A DNA stretch of 64,000 nucleotides, taken from NCBI RefSeq assembly GCF_003781945.1, contig NZ_RJJW01000002.1:186015-250014 (forward strand), written 5' to 3'. Numbering within the stretch: the stretch's first letter is position 1; every line of letters starts with the position of its first letter. The notes under the pieces were generated by a model. The model had not been told where the DNA came from. It worked only from the letters and a program-made list of their open reading frames with translations, and ran no database searches. Below are positions 51,092 through 60,504 of this stretch, piece by piece. A program made the translations under genes and the position numbers. The stretch comes from Halorubrum sp. CSM-61 (lineage in GTDB: Archaea; Halobacteriota; Halobacteria; Halobacteriales; Haloferacaceae).

Positions 51092-53353
51092 CTATCCGTC
51101 AGCTTCGACACCGTCAGCGTCCGTCTCGAAGACCACCCACTCCGCGTGGGCGTCCGGGTTCTCGGGGAGGTACGTCCCCTCGGTGCCGCACTCGGTGACC
51201 AGCCGGCACACCGAGCGCTCCGGGGGCCAGACGACCTCGACGCCACCACCCGCGACCCGAGCCGTCGCCTCCTGCCGATACGTGAACGTCGCTCCCGTGG
51301 GGTCGACGAGCGTCACCGTCACGATGACCTCGTCGCCCTCGGGGTCGATCGGGACGGTCGCGTTCGGCGCGCCGGCCAGCCGCGCCCCCTCGGGACCGAT
51401 CGACCAGTCGACCGAGAGCGAGCCCTCGGGGTCGTCCACGACGTGGCGCGCGAAGTCGTCGCCCTCGATCTCCTCGCCGCCACCGCGCGCGGTCTCGACC
51501 CGAATCCGCGCGCTCTCGACGCGCTCGGGGACGCCGACGGTCGTCGTCGCCTCGATCCGCGGCCCCTCCCGAACGTCGAGGGATTCGAGCTTCGGGGCGA
51601 CGTGGAGGTTCGGGTCCGGCGTCCACTCCCCCTGATACGCGTACCGGTGGAGCTCGCGGTCGGGGTACGCGTCGATCACCGCGAAGTCCTCGACCGGGTC
51701 GCGGTCGAGCGCGTACACAACCTCGCCGTCGAGCCCGGGGTCGTTCCGGAGCGACTGGAACGGGTGGTGGAGCCACTCGCCGTACGGCGTCGGGACGAAC
51801 GCGAGGTCGTCGTCGAACTCGGCCGCCTCGATCGGCTCGTAGGCCGTCTCGTACTTGTCGGCGTGCGCCGCGTGTCGGTCGAGCGGCGCCTCGACCGCGG
51901 CGGCGGCGCCGAGCGCTCCGCCGAGCAGCGCGAGGACTGCGACCGCGAAGACCGCGGCGCGCGCGGGCCGCGGCGCGAACCGCGAGGCGAGCCGCGCGCG
52001 AGCGCGAGAGAGCCCCCGGCCGCCGGCGACGACGGCGACGCCACCGAATATCGACAGCGGGACGAGGAGATCGAAGTGGTAGAACGGCCCGAACCCGGCG
52101 ACGAGCCCGTCGGTGGGGTCCGAGAGCGTCGCGAGGAGGTTGTTCGTCCCCCAGAAGAAGAGGTTCCCGACGACGACGGAACCGACGACACCGACGAGGA
52201 GGAGCCCCGCGGTGCGCTCGAACCGGCGGCCGTCCGCGCCGCCCGCGCCGTCTGCGCCGTCCGCGCCGACACCGCCGAACGCGCGCCGCCCGAGCAGCCA
52301 CCGCCGCGCGGCCAGCCCGCCTCCCGCGAGCGCGAGCAGGGTGCCGAACTGGCCGGCGACGAACCAGCGCGTGGCGAGGTACCACAGCGCGTACCCGTTC
52401 GACCGGAGCGCCAGTTCGGGCGTGTACTCCTCGGTGTGTCCGAGGATCCGCCGATCGCCGAATCCGGGCCCGTCCATGGGCGCGAACGCCTCGTACGGGA
52501 AGGTCAGGGGCGACCCGGTCATCCGCAGGTTGTACGCGAGGGTGACGCCGACGAACAGGACGCCCAAAAGCGCCGTGAGACCGTGGCGACGGATCGGACC
52601 GGGAAGGGGAACCGGCGGAACTCCCGCCTCCCGGACCGCGACGGTGACGCGACCGAGCGCGTGCAGGATGAACGGCGCCGCGAACAGCACCGCGGTGAAC
52701 GGCCGGGCGAAGAAGGCGAGCCCGATCGCGACGCCCGCGATCCCGGCGAGCGCGATCGACCGATCGCGGACGCCCCGGAGGTACGCGACCGCGAAACAGA
52801 GGTTGAGAAACGTCGTCGGCGCGTACGGCAGGAACACGGAGGAGGTGACGAGCGCCAGCGGCGACGCCGCGAACAGGACGGCGGCCGCGAGGCCGACCCG
52901 GCGGTCGAACACGGTCGATCCAAGGAGGTACACGAGCGCCGCGTTGCCGGCGGCGACGACCGCGAGCGTCAGCCGCGGCTCCCCGAACAGCCACATCGAG
53001 ACCGCGTACATCGCGGCGGGGACGGGGTTGTACTTCGGGTAGAGCCGGTCGCCGTCCTCGACGAAGAACCACGGGTGGACGGCGTCGGTCAGTTCGCCGG
53101 CGTGGATCTCCAGCTGGCCGGAGAGGAGCATCGCGGCCTGCATGAGGTACACGCCCTCGTCGTGGTTGACGGAGTGGCGCGCGAAGACGGTCGCGGCGAT
53201 GACGAAGGTGAGGACGCCGGTCGCGACGGCGACGAGGACGGCCGCGAGCGTGAAGCGGTCCGCGCGGGCGATCCGGGCGCGGCCGCGGCTCGCGAGTCGG
53301 CGCGCGAGGGGACGGAGAGGACGGAAGCCGCGGGAGTCCGAACGGGATGACAC
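51092..53353 (-). CDS. Membrane glycosyltransferase (GT39/ArnT-like) with C-terminal ectodomain
   Basis: The 753-residue protein has a GTG start (53353). The N-terminal about 470 residues are polytopic: repeated hydrophobic segments, with NHDEGVYLM and YPKYNP in the first extracellular loops, the Asp/Glu pattern of GT-C enzymes. A soluble region (about 510-753) faces outside. GT-C enzymes use polyprenyl-phosphate sugars, such as the GT2 product encoded nearby. It starts 21 nt after fbpA ends, so it is in an iron-box operon with the binding protein. The target could be S-layer glycans, lipids or exopolysaccharide. Confidence 0.8.
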   Translation of the reverse strand: MSSRSDSRGFRPLRPLARRLASRGRARIARADRFTLAAVLVAVATGVLTFVIAATVFARHSVNHDEGVYLMQAAMLLSGQLEIHAGELTDAVHPWFFVEDGDRLYPKYNPVPAAMYAVSMWLFGEPRLTLAVVAAGNAALVYLLGSTVFDRRVGLAAAVLFAASPLALVTSSVFLPYAPTTFLNLCFAVAYLRGVRDRSIALAGIAGVAIGLAFFARPFTAVLFAAPFILHALGRVTVAVREAGVPPVPLPGPIRRHGLTALLGVLFVGVTLAYNLRMTGSPLTFPYEAFAPMDGPGFGDRRILGHTEEYTPELALRSNGYALWYLATRWFVAGQFGTLLALAGGGLAARRWLLGRRAFGGVGADGADGAGGADGRRFERTAGLLLVGVVGSVVVGNLFFWGTNNLLATLSDPTDGLVAGFGPFYHFDLLVPLSIFGGVAVVAGGRGLSRARARLASRFAPRPARAAVFAVAVLALLGGALGAAAAVEAPLDRHAAHADKYETAYEPIEAAEFDDDLAFVPTPYGEWLHHPFQSLRNDPGLDGEVVYALDRDPVEDFAVIDAYPDRELHRYAYQGEWTPDPNLHVAPKLESLDVREGPRIEATTTVGVPERVESARIRVETARGGGEEIEGDDFARHVVDDPEGSLSVDWSIGPEGARLAGAPNATVPIDPEGDEVIVTVTLVDPTGATFTYRQEATARVAGGGVEVVWPPERSVCRLVTECGTEGTYLPENPDAHAEWVVFETDADGVEADG

Positions 53354-53374
53354 GGGGATCGGTACGGAGGGGAC

Positions 53375-54547
53375 CTACACCTCGACGCCGGCCTCGCGCA
53401 TGAGGTCGATGGTCGCTTCGAGGTCGGACAGCCCGGTCAGGTCGATGTCGGGGACGTCGAGCTCGTCGATCGTCGGCAGGTCGCCGACCGGCTCGACGTC
53501 GGGGATGAGCGGGTACTCGAACGTCGACCGGGCGAAGTAGTCCTGCGCCTCGGCCGACAGCAGGTGGCGGACGAAGTTCCCGGCGAGCGTCGAGTCGCTC
53601 GACGTGTCCACGACCGCGGCGCCGGCGACGTTGAACACCGCGCCGGCGTCGCCGCTGGTGAACGCGGTGGCGATCGACGCGTCGGGGTTACCGTCGAGGA
53701 CGCGCTGGATGTAGTAGTGGTTCGTGAACGCCGCGTCGATCTCCCCGTCGGCGATCCCCTGACAGGCGGCGAACTCGTCGTTGTACGGGGTGATACCCGA
53801 CTCGACGACGGCCTCGAGCCACTCGCGGGTGGCCTCCTCGCCCTCGATGAGCCGCATCGCCGTGACGAACGCCTGACAGGACCCGTAGGAGGGCGCCCAG
53901 CCGAGGTCGCCGTCGAACTCCTCCGGGTACGACATGACGTCGTCGGGGACCTCGTCGGCGGAGAACGCCTCGGTGTTGTACGGGACGGTGCGCGCGCGGC
54001 CCGACGTGCCGATCCACTGCTCCGTCCGGAACTCCTCGCGGACCAGCTCGGCCACGTCCTCGGGGATCGCCTGCGTGCGCCCCGCGTCCGCCAAGGCCCC
54101 CAGCGCGCCCGCGTTGACGGAGTAGAACACGTCGGCCGGCGACCCGTCGCCCTCGTTGGCGATCTGGTTCACGAGGTCGGTGGCGCCGCCGTACCGGACC
54201 GTCAGGTCGAAGTCGTCGTACTGGTCCTCGATGTACCCGACGAGCTCGCCGACGAGGAACTCGCCGCGGCCGGAGTAGACCGTGAGCTCGCCCTCCAAGT
54301 CGGGCATCTCGGCCATCGAAGTGCCGCCGGGAGCGTCGCGGCCCTCGCGTCCGGAACCGATCTGTCCGACGGACGATCCGCCGTCCCCGGCTCCGCCGTC
54401 GCCGCCGTCGCCGCCGTCGCCGCCGTCTTCACTGTCGTCGCCCATACACCCGGCGAGACCGACGACGCCGACGCCCCCGGCCGCCGCGAGGAAGCGTCGA
54501 CGTCGAACGTCGCGTCCGTTTCGTTCGTTGGATTCGTGGTTCGTCAT
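53375..54547 (-). CDS. Iron(III)-binding lipoprotein (FbpA-like)
   Basis: The 390-residue protein has a Tat signal (RRRRFLAAAGGVGVVGLAGC, lipobox LAGC). A short Asp/Gly-rich linker follows, then a periplasmic binding fold. ELTVYSGRGEFLVGELVGYIED is the N-terminal strand of FbpA/ThiB types; NEGDGSPADVFYSVNAGALGAL and YIQRVLDGNPDASIATAF are also typical. It captures Fe3+ (or a ferric chelate) for the FbpB-like permease at 45.9-47.5 kb. An iron-type palindrome sits directly before its start. Followed by the membrane glycosyltransferase gene. Confidence 0.88.
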   Translation of the reverse strand: MTNHESNERNGRDVRRRRFLAAAGGVGVVGLAGCMGDDSEDGGDGGDGGDGGAGDGGSSVGQIGSGREGRDAPGGTSMAEMPDLEGELTVYSGRGEFLVGELVGYIEDQYDDFDLTVRYGGATDLVNQIANEGDGSPADVFYSVNAGALGALADAGRTQAIPEDVAELVREEFRTEQWIGTSGRARTVPYNTEAFSADEVPDDVMSYPEEFDGDLGWAPSYGSCQAFVTAMRLIEGEEATREWLEAVVESGITPYNDEFAACQGIADGEIDAAFTNHYYIQRVLDGNPDASIATAFTSGDAGAVFNVAGAAVVDTSSDSTLAGNFVRHLLSAEAQDYFARSTFEYPLIPDVEPVGDLPTIDELDVPDIDLTGLSDLEATIDLMREAGVEV

Positions 54548-54551
54548 GTGT

Positions 54552-54567
54552 TTTAGGCTTGCCTAAA
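54552..54567. promoter_or_regulatory. Iron-type operator palindrome, site 3
   Basis: TTTAGG-CTTG-CCTAAA, 4 nt before the fbpA start (ATG 54547, minus strand). Confidence 0.7.
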
Positions 54568-54586
54568 TGGTTTTAGTCGTGTCGGT

Positions 54587-55768
54587 TCAGTCGTCCGCGA
54601 CCGCCGGCGTCCGACGGATCGCGTCGAGGCAGTCGAGCCAGTCGCGCATGTACTCGCCGCAGTGGTTGAGGAACGCGCCGTTGTTCCACTCAGAGAACTC
54701 CCCGTCCGCGAGCGCGTCGGCCATCTCGTCGAACACTGCCGCGAAGGCGTCGGCGTCGTCCCCCGCCTCGTCGACGACCTCCCAGACGTGTTCGTTCAGC
54801 TCTAAGCCCGCCACCTCGTTCGCGAGGTCGTCGAACGTCGAGCGGGCCGCCTTGTTGTGCTCGCACAGCGGGCCGCCGTTGTAGATCCGCTTGCCGAGCA
54901 CGTCGCAGGCCCGCTTGAGGAACAGGCCCGACCAGATGTCGTCGAAGCGGCCGACGTCCCACTCGTTGTCGTCCATCGGGAGCTGGTAGAACGCCGGGAT
55001 CACCTCGCGGCGGAACGCGAGGTTCATCGAGCAGACCGTGAGGTAGTTGCCGCGCGCGGCGACGAAGTCGTCCCCGAAGTCGTCGGCGGTCGTCCGCGTC
55101 TGCGCCTGCCCCTCCAGGTCGCCGTCCATCAGGATCCGGACCGCGTCGAGGTCGGGCACGTTCGTCCACAGGCCCTGCGAGGCGACGACCTCGCCGGGCT
55201 CGACGTCGACCGCGTCGGTCTCGACCGTCTCGTCCATCGCCGAGTACGGGTACCCGCGCGGGTAGAGCCCGTGCTCGTCGGCGTTCTGGTAGAGGACGTT
55301 GACCCAGCTCTCGTCCGAGCGAACGCGCTCGATCTCGCCCCCGAACGCGAGGTTCTCCATGTGACGGCCGAAGTAGTCCTCGTCGTCGTGCGGGAGCGTG
55401 TCGTCGTCGATGAAGATCCCGTACTCGAAGGCGTCGTCGGCCCACATGTAGAGGAGCCCGAAGCTCGTCTCGGCGTGGCTCGCGGCCGGAACGACGTGCC
55501 CGTACTCCGCGACGCCGTTGGCCTCGTACCACTCCTCGCGGCGGGTGCCGTCGAACACCTCTCCCGAGACGTCGAGGTCGTCGAGCATGGCGCGCATCTC
55601 CTCGACGTCACAGAAGTCCTCGGTGACCAAGACGAAGTGGAGCCGGGAGACGTCGAACCCGTGGTCGCGGGCGTTCGCGACGTACTCGCGCAGACACTCG
55701 TACTCTCGGATCGTGGGGACGATCACGCAGATGTCCCCGCTCGCGGTCGACGGATTGCCTGCTTCCAT
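54587..55768 (-). CDS. RGP/GT75-like glycan protein (alpha-1,4-glucan-protein synthase family)
   Basis: The 393-residue protein starts at ATG 55768. CVIVPTIREYECLREYV begins a GT-A-like fold. FIDDDTLPHDD carries the DxD metal motif, and YPRGYPYSAMDETVETD and CSMNLAFRREVIPAFYQLP follow. The sequence belongs to the reversibly glycosylated polypeptide family, whose plant members are UDP-arabinopyranose mutases and bacterial/archaeal members glycan-linked enzymes. It is preceded by an iron-type palindrome, and fbpA follows. Substrate unknown; sugar rearrangement or transfer is likely. Confidence 0.82.
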   Translation of the reverse strand: MEAGNPSTASGDICVIVPTIREYECLREYVANARDHGFDVSRLHFVLVTEDFCDVEEMRAMLDDLDVSGEVFDGTRREEWYEANGVAEYGHVVPAASHAETSFGLLYMWADDAFEYGIFIDDDTLPHDDEDYFGRHMENLAFGGEIERVRSDESWVNVLYQNADEHGLYPRGYPYSAMDETVETDAVDVEPGEVVASQGLWTNVPDLDAVRILMDGDLEGQAQTRTTADDFGDDFVAARGNYLTVCSMNLAFRREVIPAFYQLPMDDNEWDVGRFDDIWSGLFLKRACDVLGKRIYNGGPLCEHNKAARSTFDDLANEVAGLELNEHVWEVVDEAGDDADAFAAVFDEMADALADGEFSEWNNGAFLNHCGEYMRDWLDCLDAIRRTPAVADD

Positions 55769-55779
55769 ACTTCCCAATT

Positions 55780-55795
55780 TTTAGGGCAGCCTAAA
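55780..55795. promoter_or_regulatory. Iron-type operator palindrome, site 4
   Basis: TTTAGG-GCAG-CCTAAA, 11 nt before the RGP-like start (ATG 55768, minus strand). Confidence 0.7.
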
Positions 55796-55830
55796 AACTT
55801 GGCGGTCCGGATTCCGACGCGCCACGGCGT

Positions 55831-56973
55831 TCACCGCGAATCGTCGGCGACACTTCCCCCGTCGGTCTGTACCGAAGCGGTCGGCTCCCCGTCTCCCGCC
55901 GGACCGGCCGTCGGCGAGAGGCCGAGCGCGAGCGCCGCGGCCCCGCCGCCGGCGAGCGTGACGGCGTTCTTCAGCGCGTGGTCGAGGATCGCCGCCGCGA
56001 GCGCCGTCTCCACCGGAAGCCCCGTCGCGCTCACGACGAGGCCGGTGAACGCCGCCTCGTACAGTCCGATCCCGCCCTGCGAGAGCGGGAGGACCTTCGC
56101 GAGGTTGCCGACGCTGACCGCGAGCGTCCCGACGACGAGCAGCGTCGGCGTCGGCACGACTCCCCCGACCCCGCCCGTGAGCGCGGCGAGCACGAGGACG
56201 GCCGTGAGGACGTCGAGCGCCCAGACGAGGAGGCTCCAGAGGAACACCGCGCCGAGGCGTCGGGGGTCCGCGGCGACGACCCGAACCGACGAGCCGAACC
56301 GGACCGCGGCGTCGACGACCCCCGAGAGGCGCGACTCCGCAGTTCGAGCGCGGATCGCGGGACCGAACCGGCGGTCGCTCCGGGCGACGGCGACGGTCGC
56401 GGCAGAGAGGACCGCGGCGACGGCGGCGATGCCGGCGGCGACCGCGAGCGCGGTCGAGGGCGCGACGGCGCCGACCGACTCGCCCGACCCGGGCGACCGA
56501 CCGGTCGGGAGCAGGAGCGCGAGCGCGACGCCGCCGAGGACGCCGACGGCCACGAGGTCGAACGCGCGCTCGACCGCCAGCGACGCGACGCCGGTCGGGT
56601 ACGGAACGTCCCGACGGTCCTTGAGCAGGTACGCCCGGACCCCGTCGCCGGCCCGCGCCGGGATCGCGAGGTTCGCGGTCTGGCTCGCGAACACCGCCGC
56701 CGTGAGGAACCCGACCCGGCAGCGTCGACCCATCGCCGCGAGCACGTCGGCGTACCGACGCCCGCGGACCGGCCACGAGAGGAGGTAGGCGAGGAGGGCC
56801 GCACCGAGGAGCGCCGGATCCGCCGCCGACACCGCTCCGACGACGGCGTCGGCGTCGAGAGTACGCGTCAACACCGCGCCCCCGACTGCGAGCACGAGGA
56901 CCGTTCCCGCGATCGTAAACGATCCCCGAGGGAGCCGCTCACGGAGCCGAGCGACGGCGACGCGTGGAGTCAT
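55831..56973 (-). CDS. UPF0104/flippase-like membrane protein
   Basis: The 380-residue polytopic protein has about eight to nine TM helices. GDGVRAYLLKDRRDVP and ERAFDLVAVGVLGGVAL, together with LAKVLPLSQGGIGLYEAAFTGL, match the lysylphosphatidylglycerol synthase TM/UPF0104 family. Archaeal members such as AglD-associated proteins are proposed lipid-linked sugar flippases. An iron-type palindrome sits before the start. Likely moves a polyprenyl-linked glycan made by the GT2 and RGP-like enzymes across the membrane, used by the GT39-like protein. Confidence 0.83.
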   Translation of the reverse strand: MTPRVAVARLRERLPRGSFTIAGTVLVLAVGGAVLTRTLDADAVVGAVSAADPALLGAALLAYLLSWPVRGRRYADVLAAMGRRCRVGFLTAAVFASQTANLAIPARAGDGVRAYLLKDRRDVPYPTGVASLAVERAFDLVAVGVLGGVALALLLPTGRSPGSGESVGAVAPSTALAVAAGIAAVAAVLSAATVAVARSDRRFGPAIRARTAESRLSGVVDAAVRFGSSVRVVAADPRRLGAVFLWSLLVWALDVLTAVLVLAALTGGVGGVVPTPTLLVVGTLAVSVGNLAKVLPLSQGGIGLYEAAFTGLVVSATGLPVETALAAAILDHALKNAVTLAGGGAAALALGLSPTAGPAGDGEPTASVQTDGGSVADDSR

Positions 56974-56980
56974 CCATTCG

Positions 56981-56996
56981 TTTAGGTTGGCCTAAA
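56981..56996. promoter_or_regulatory. Iron-type operator palindrome, site 5
   Basis: TTTAGG-TTGG-CCTAAA, 7 nt before the flippase start (ATG 56973, minus strand). A minus-strand TATA (GTTATAC, about 57000-57007) is directly upstream, so the site lies between TATA and start. Confidence 0.7.
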
Positions 56997-57109
56997 GAGT
57001 ATAACGCTGGCGGTTCGCAGAGACGGGTCGGCGCGGCGCTCTCACGGCCCGGAGGCCGGTCTGACCCGGACGTTCCCCTTTAATTCGCTTCGGGACGAAC
57101 GTCAGTTCG

Positions 57110-57670
57110 ATGCGCGCCACGCTCGAAACGCTCGCGGTCGCCCTCCTCGTCGGACTCGCACAGCTCGCGTTGGGCGTCGCGGGCCTCGCAGGGATCTTCG
57201 CGCTGTCGACGCCCCTGGCCGTCGCGCCGTGGACCGTCGTCACCAGCGTGTACGCGCACGGGTCGATCGGCCACCTGCTGGCGAACGGACTCGCGCTGCT
57301 GCTCGTCGGTCCGCTCGTCGAGCGCCGGACCACCCGGCTCCGATTCCACGCGTTCGTGGTCGGGACCGGCGCGCTCGCCGGGATCGTGCAGGTGATCCTG
57401 GGACGACTGTTCGCCCCCTCGGCGGCCGTGTTGGGGTTGAGCGGCGCCGTCTTCGCGCTCGGCGGCTACCTACTGACGGGAAACGTCGTGAGCGCGACGC
57501 TGTTCGACCGGCTGCGGCTCTCCTCGCGGACGCAGATCCTCCTGTTCGGACTCGCGGCCGTCGCCCTCACCGCGACGGCCGCGGCGCCGGGCGTCGCGCT
57601 GATCGCTCACGCGACCGGCGCGTTCTGCGGGCTCGTCGCCGGGCGCGCGCGGCTGCTCGACGTGCGGTGA
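57110..57670 (+). CDS. Rhomboid-family intramembrane serine protease
   Basis: The 186-residue protein has six predicted helices. AHGSIGHLLANGLALLLVG holds the HxxxN oxyanion residues. GLSGAVFALGG carries the catalytic Ser (GxSG, about 111-117) and IAHATGAFCGLVAG the catalytic His. It is the minimal rhomboid core without extra domains. It cleaves transmembrane substrates. CTTTAATTCG (57078-57087) is a TATA about 25 nt upstream of the ATG. Confidence 0.88.
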   Translation: MRATLETLAVALLVGLAQLALGVAGLAGIFALSTPLAVAPWTVVTSVYAHGSIGHLLANGLALLLVGPLVERRTTRLRFHAFVVGTGALAGIVQVILGRLFAPSAAVLGLSGAVFALGGYLLTGNVVSATLFDRLRLSSRTQILLFGLAAVALTATAAAPGVALIAHATGAFCGLVAGRARLLDVR

Positions 57671-57716
57671 GGGGTACCGGGAGAACCGATAGACGGCGCC
57701 TCCGCTGGGCGCGTCG

Positions 57717-57721
57717 AAAAA
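57717..57721 (-). terminator. T-tract terminator after rpsJ
   Basis: On the minus strand, TTTCGTTTTT lies about 25-40 nt after the rpsJ stop. T-tracts like this end haloarchaeal transcripts. Confidence 0.4.
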
Positions 57722-57752
57722 CGAAAGGGGTGAAAGAGAAACGCCCTAGCGC

Positions 57753-58061
57753 TCAGTCTTCGAGAACGATCTCGATGCTGACGTCGTTCGGCACTTGGAC
57801 GCGCATGAGCTGACGGAGCGCGCGTTCGTCGGCGTCGATGTCGATCAGACGCTTGTGGACGCGCATCTCCCAGTGCTCCCACGTCGCCGTCCCCTCACCG
57901 TCCGGGGACTTGCGCGACGGGATCTCGAGCGTCTTCGTCGGCAGCGGGATCGGGCCCGACAGGGCGACCCCCGTCGAGTCCGCGATCTCGCGGACGTCGT
58001 CGCAGATGTCGTCGAGGTCCTCGGGGCTCGTGCCGGCGAGGCGGACGCGTGCCTGCTGCAT
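57753..58061 (-). CDS. rpsJ: Ribosomal protein S10
   Basis: The 102-residue protein has the S10/uS10 pattern: [45 protein letters not shown] and [23 protein letters not shown]. It is in the archaeal str-like cluster downstream of EF-1alpha, with 3 nt between the genes (TAA TCG ATG). It is part of the 30S head. Confidence 0.97.
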   Translation of the reverse strand: MQQARVRLAGTSPEDLDDICDDVREIADSTGVALSGPIPLPTKTLEIPSRKSPDGEGTATWEHWEMRVHKRLIDIDADERALRQLMRVQVPNDVSIEIVLED

Positions 58062-58064
58062 CGA

Positions 58065-59330
58065 TTATCGCTCGTTGACTTCGAGCACCTTGCCGGCCGC
58101 GATGGTCTGACCCATGTCGCGGATGGCGAAGCTGCCGAGTTCCGGGATCTCGCCGGACGGCTCGATGCTGAGCGGCTTTTGCGGGCGCACGGTGACGACC
58201 GCGGCGTCGCCGGACTTGATGAAGTCCGGGTTCTCCTCGGCGACCTCGCCCGAGGACGGGTCGATCTTCTGATCGATGGACTCGATCGTACAGGCGACCT
58301 GCGCCGTGTGGGCGTGGAAGACGGGCGTGTACCCGGCCGTGATGACGCTGGGGTGCTGCATGACGACGACCTGCGCCTGGAACGTCTCGGCGACGCTCGG
58401 CGGGTCGTCCGCGGGGCCACAGACGTCGCCGCGGCGGATGTCGTCCTTGCCGATGCCGCGGACGTTGAATCCGACGTTGTCACCGGGCTCGGCCTTGGGG
58501 ACTTCCTCGTGGTGCATCTCGACCGTCTTCACTTCGCCGCCCACGTCGGACGGCTGGAAGGAGACGTTGTCGCCGGTGTTGAGAATCCCGGTCTCGACGC
58601 GTCCCACGGGGACGGTCCCGATGCCGGAGATGGTGTAGACGTCCTGGATGGGGAGTCGGAGCGGCGCGTCCGTCGGCGGCTCGGACTCCGGCAGGTCGTT
58701 CAGCGACTCCAGCAGGGTGTCGCCGTCGTACCACGGCGTGTTCTCGGACTCCTCGGCGATGTTGTCGCCCTCGAACGCCGAGATCGGCACGAACGTCGTG
58801 TCGTCGGTCGCGAAGCGGACCTGGTTGAGCAGGTCCTCGACCTCGCCGATGACCTCCTTGTACGTGGACTCCTGGTAGTCGACCAGGTCCATCTTGTTGA
58901 CGCCGATGATGAGCTCGTTGATGCCCAGCGTGCGGGCCAGGAACACGTGCTCTCGGGTCTGGGGCGCGACGCCGTCGTCGGCCGCGACGACGAGCACCGC
59001 GTTGTCGGCCTGCGAGGCGCCCGTGATCATGTTCTTCACGAAGTCACGGTGGCCCGGGCAGTCGACGATGGTGAAGTAGTAGTTGTCCGTGTCGAACTCC
59101 TGGTGGGCGATGTCGATGGTGACGCCGCGCTCGCGCTCCTCGGCGAGGTTGTCCATCACGTAGGCGAACTCGAAGCCGCCCTTGCCCTTCTCTTCGGCTT
59201 CCTCGCGGTGCTGCTCGATTACGTGCTCGGGGACGCTCCCCGTCTCGAAGAGGAGGCGACCCACGAGCGTACTCTTGCCGTGGTCGACGTGGCCGATGAT
59301 GGCCAGATTCTGGTGCGGTTTGTCACTCAT
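58065..59330 (-). CDS. tef1a: Elongation factor EF-1alpha
   Basis: The 421-residue GTPase starts at ATG 59330. G-1 is GHVDHGKST (about 13-21); [12 protein letters not shown] is switch II and [10 protein letters not shown] is the NKxD motif. Switch I is around [12 protein letters not shown]. Domains II and III (from about 215) end [16 protein letters not shown]. It brings aminoacyl-tRNA to the ribosome. Highly expressed; low-GC-like TTACTCAC about 30 nt upstream. Operon with rpsJ. Confidence 0.97.
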   Translation of the reverse strand: MSDKPHQNLAIIGHVDHGKSTLVGRLLFETGSVPEHVIEQHREEAEEKGKGGFEFAYVMDNLAEERERGVTIDIAHQEFDTDNYYFTIVDCPGHRDFVKNMITGASQADNAVLVVAADDGVAPQTREHVFLARTLGINELIIGVNKMDLVDYQESTYKEVIGEVEDLLNQVRFATDDTTFVPISAFEGDNIAEESENTPWYDGDTLLESLNDLPESEPPTDAPLRLPIQDVYTISGIGTVPVGRVETGILNTGDNVSFQPSDVGGEVKTVEMHHEEVPKAEPGDNVGFNVRGIGKDDIRRGDVCGPADDPPSVAETFQAQVVVMQHPSVITAGYTPVFHAHTAQVACTIESIDQKIDPSSGEVAEENPDFIKSGDAAVVTVRPQKPLSIEPSGEIPELGSFAIRDMGQTIAAGKVLEVNER

Positions 59331-59517
59331 GGGGTAATCACGCGCTAAGGCGCTCTGTGAGTAAGTTTCGGTAGATTCCACTAAAACGGTTTCGATACGG
59401 CCTACAGACGATCGCGACGCCGTCGAGCGATTCTCGACAACGCGGGGCACGGCAGCGCGTCCCACGGCAGGGGCCCGCGTCTCGGAGGCCCGCGACGCGA
59501 GTCGGGACCGGGACCGC

Positions 59518-60504
59518 CTACTCCAACCGCCCGACGTCGCCGAGCACCGCGCTGGCGGTCTCCGGGCCGCCGGCGCCCCGCCCGGAGATGTTGAGCCGGC
59601 CGGCGTGGCTGGTCTCGATCTGGACGATGTTCTGGGTCCCGGAGACCGCGAGCGTCCCGTTTTCGGGGACGAGCCGCGGCGCGACCCGGACCGTCTCGCC
59701 CGTCGCCTCCCCGATGAGCCGGACGGTCCGGCCGTCTTCGGCCGCGAGTCGGAGCGCCGAGCCGGGCACGTCGCGGATCCCCTCGACGTCGGCGTCGTCG
59801 AGCGTGAACTCCCGGGCGTCGGCCGGGTCGTCGACCGCGCCGAAGGATAGCACGTTCGCGAGAATGACGCACTTCAGCGCCGCGTCGGTCCCGTCCACGT
59901 CGAACGAGGGATCGGCCTCGGCGACGCCGAGGTCCTGCGCCTCCGCGAGCACGTGGTCGTAGTCGAGACCCTCGGCGGCCATCCGGGTGAGGATGAAGTT
60001 CGCCGTCCCGTTGAGCACGCCCCGGACCGCCGTGACGTGGCCCGGCTCGATGTCCTCGACGGTCGAGACCGCGGGGATCGCGCCCCCCACCGTCGCCTCG
60101 AACCGGATATCGCCCTCGCTGTCGTTCACGAGCGCGCGCAGGTCCCCGAACCGCTCCGCGACCGGGCCCTTGTTCGCCAAGACGGCGTGGCGGTCGCGCT
60201 CCAGCGCGGTCCGGACGTGCGAGAAGCCGGGCTCGGCGTCGCCCAGCGTCGTCGGCGTCGCCTCCACCAGCGCGTCGTAGTCGGCCGCGAGCGCGTCCGC
60301 GGGGTCGTCGTCGCCGACGATCCCTCGGTCGGCCTTGCGGGCCACCACCGCGTCGGGGTCGACGCCGACGTTCCGGCCGTCCGTCCCGTCCGCGACGACT
60401 GCCGACGAGGAGTCCGCGACCGCGACGACCTCGTGGCCGTACTCGCCCGCGAGGTCGACGACCGAGCGCCCGACCGCGCCCGCGCCGACGACGGTGAGTC
60501 TCAC
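59518..60504 (-). CDS. hom: Homoserine dehydrogenase
   Basis: The 328-residue enzyme starts at a GTG that overlaps the ACT gene stop. Rossmann loop [12 protein letters not shown] (about 7-18); [12 protein letters not shown] and [31 protein letters not shown] are the catalytic domain signatures. The Lys of [13 protein letters not shown] is the proton-transfer Lys. It reduces aspartate semialdehyde to homoserine for Thr, Met and Ile synthesis. It lacks a C-terminal ACT domain; the neighbouring ACT protein may replace it. Confidence 0.95.
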   Translation of the reverse strand: MRLTVVGAGAVGRSVVDLAGEYGHEVVAVADSSSAVVADGTDGRNVGVDPDAVVARKADRGIVGDDDPADALAADYDALVEATPTTLGDAEPGFSHVRTALERDRHAVLANKGPVAERFGDLRALVNDSEGDIRFEATVGGAIPAVSTVEDIEPGHVTAVRGVLNGTANFILTRMAAEGLDYDHVLAEAQDLGVAEADPSFDVDGTDAALKCVILANVLSFGAVDDPADAREFTLDDADVEGIRDVPGSALRLAAEDGRTVRLIGEATGETVRVAPRLVPENGTLAVSGTQNIVQIETSHAGRLNISGRGAGGPETASAVLGDVGRLE

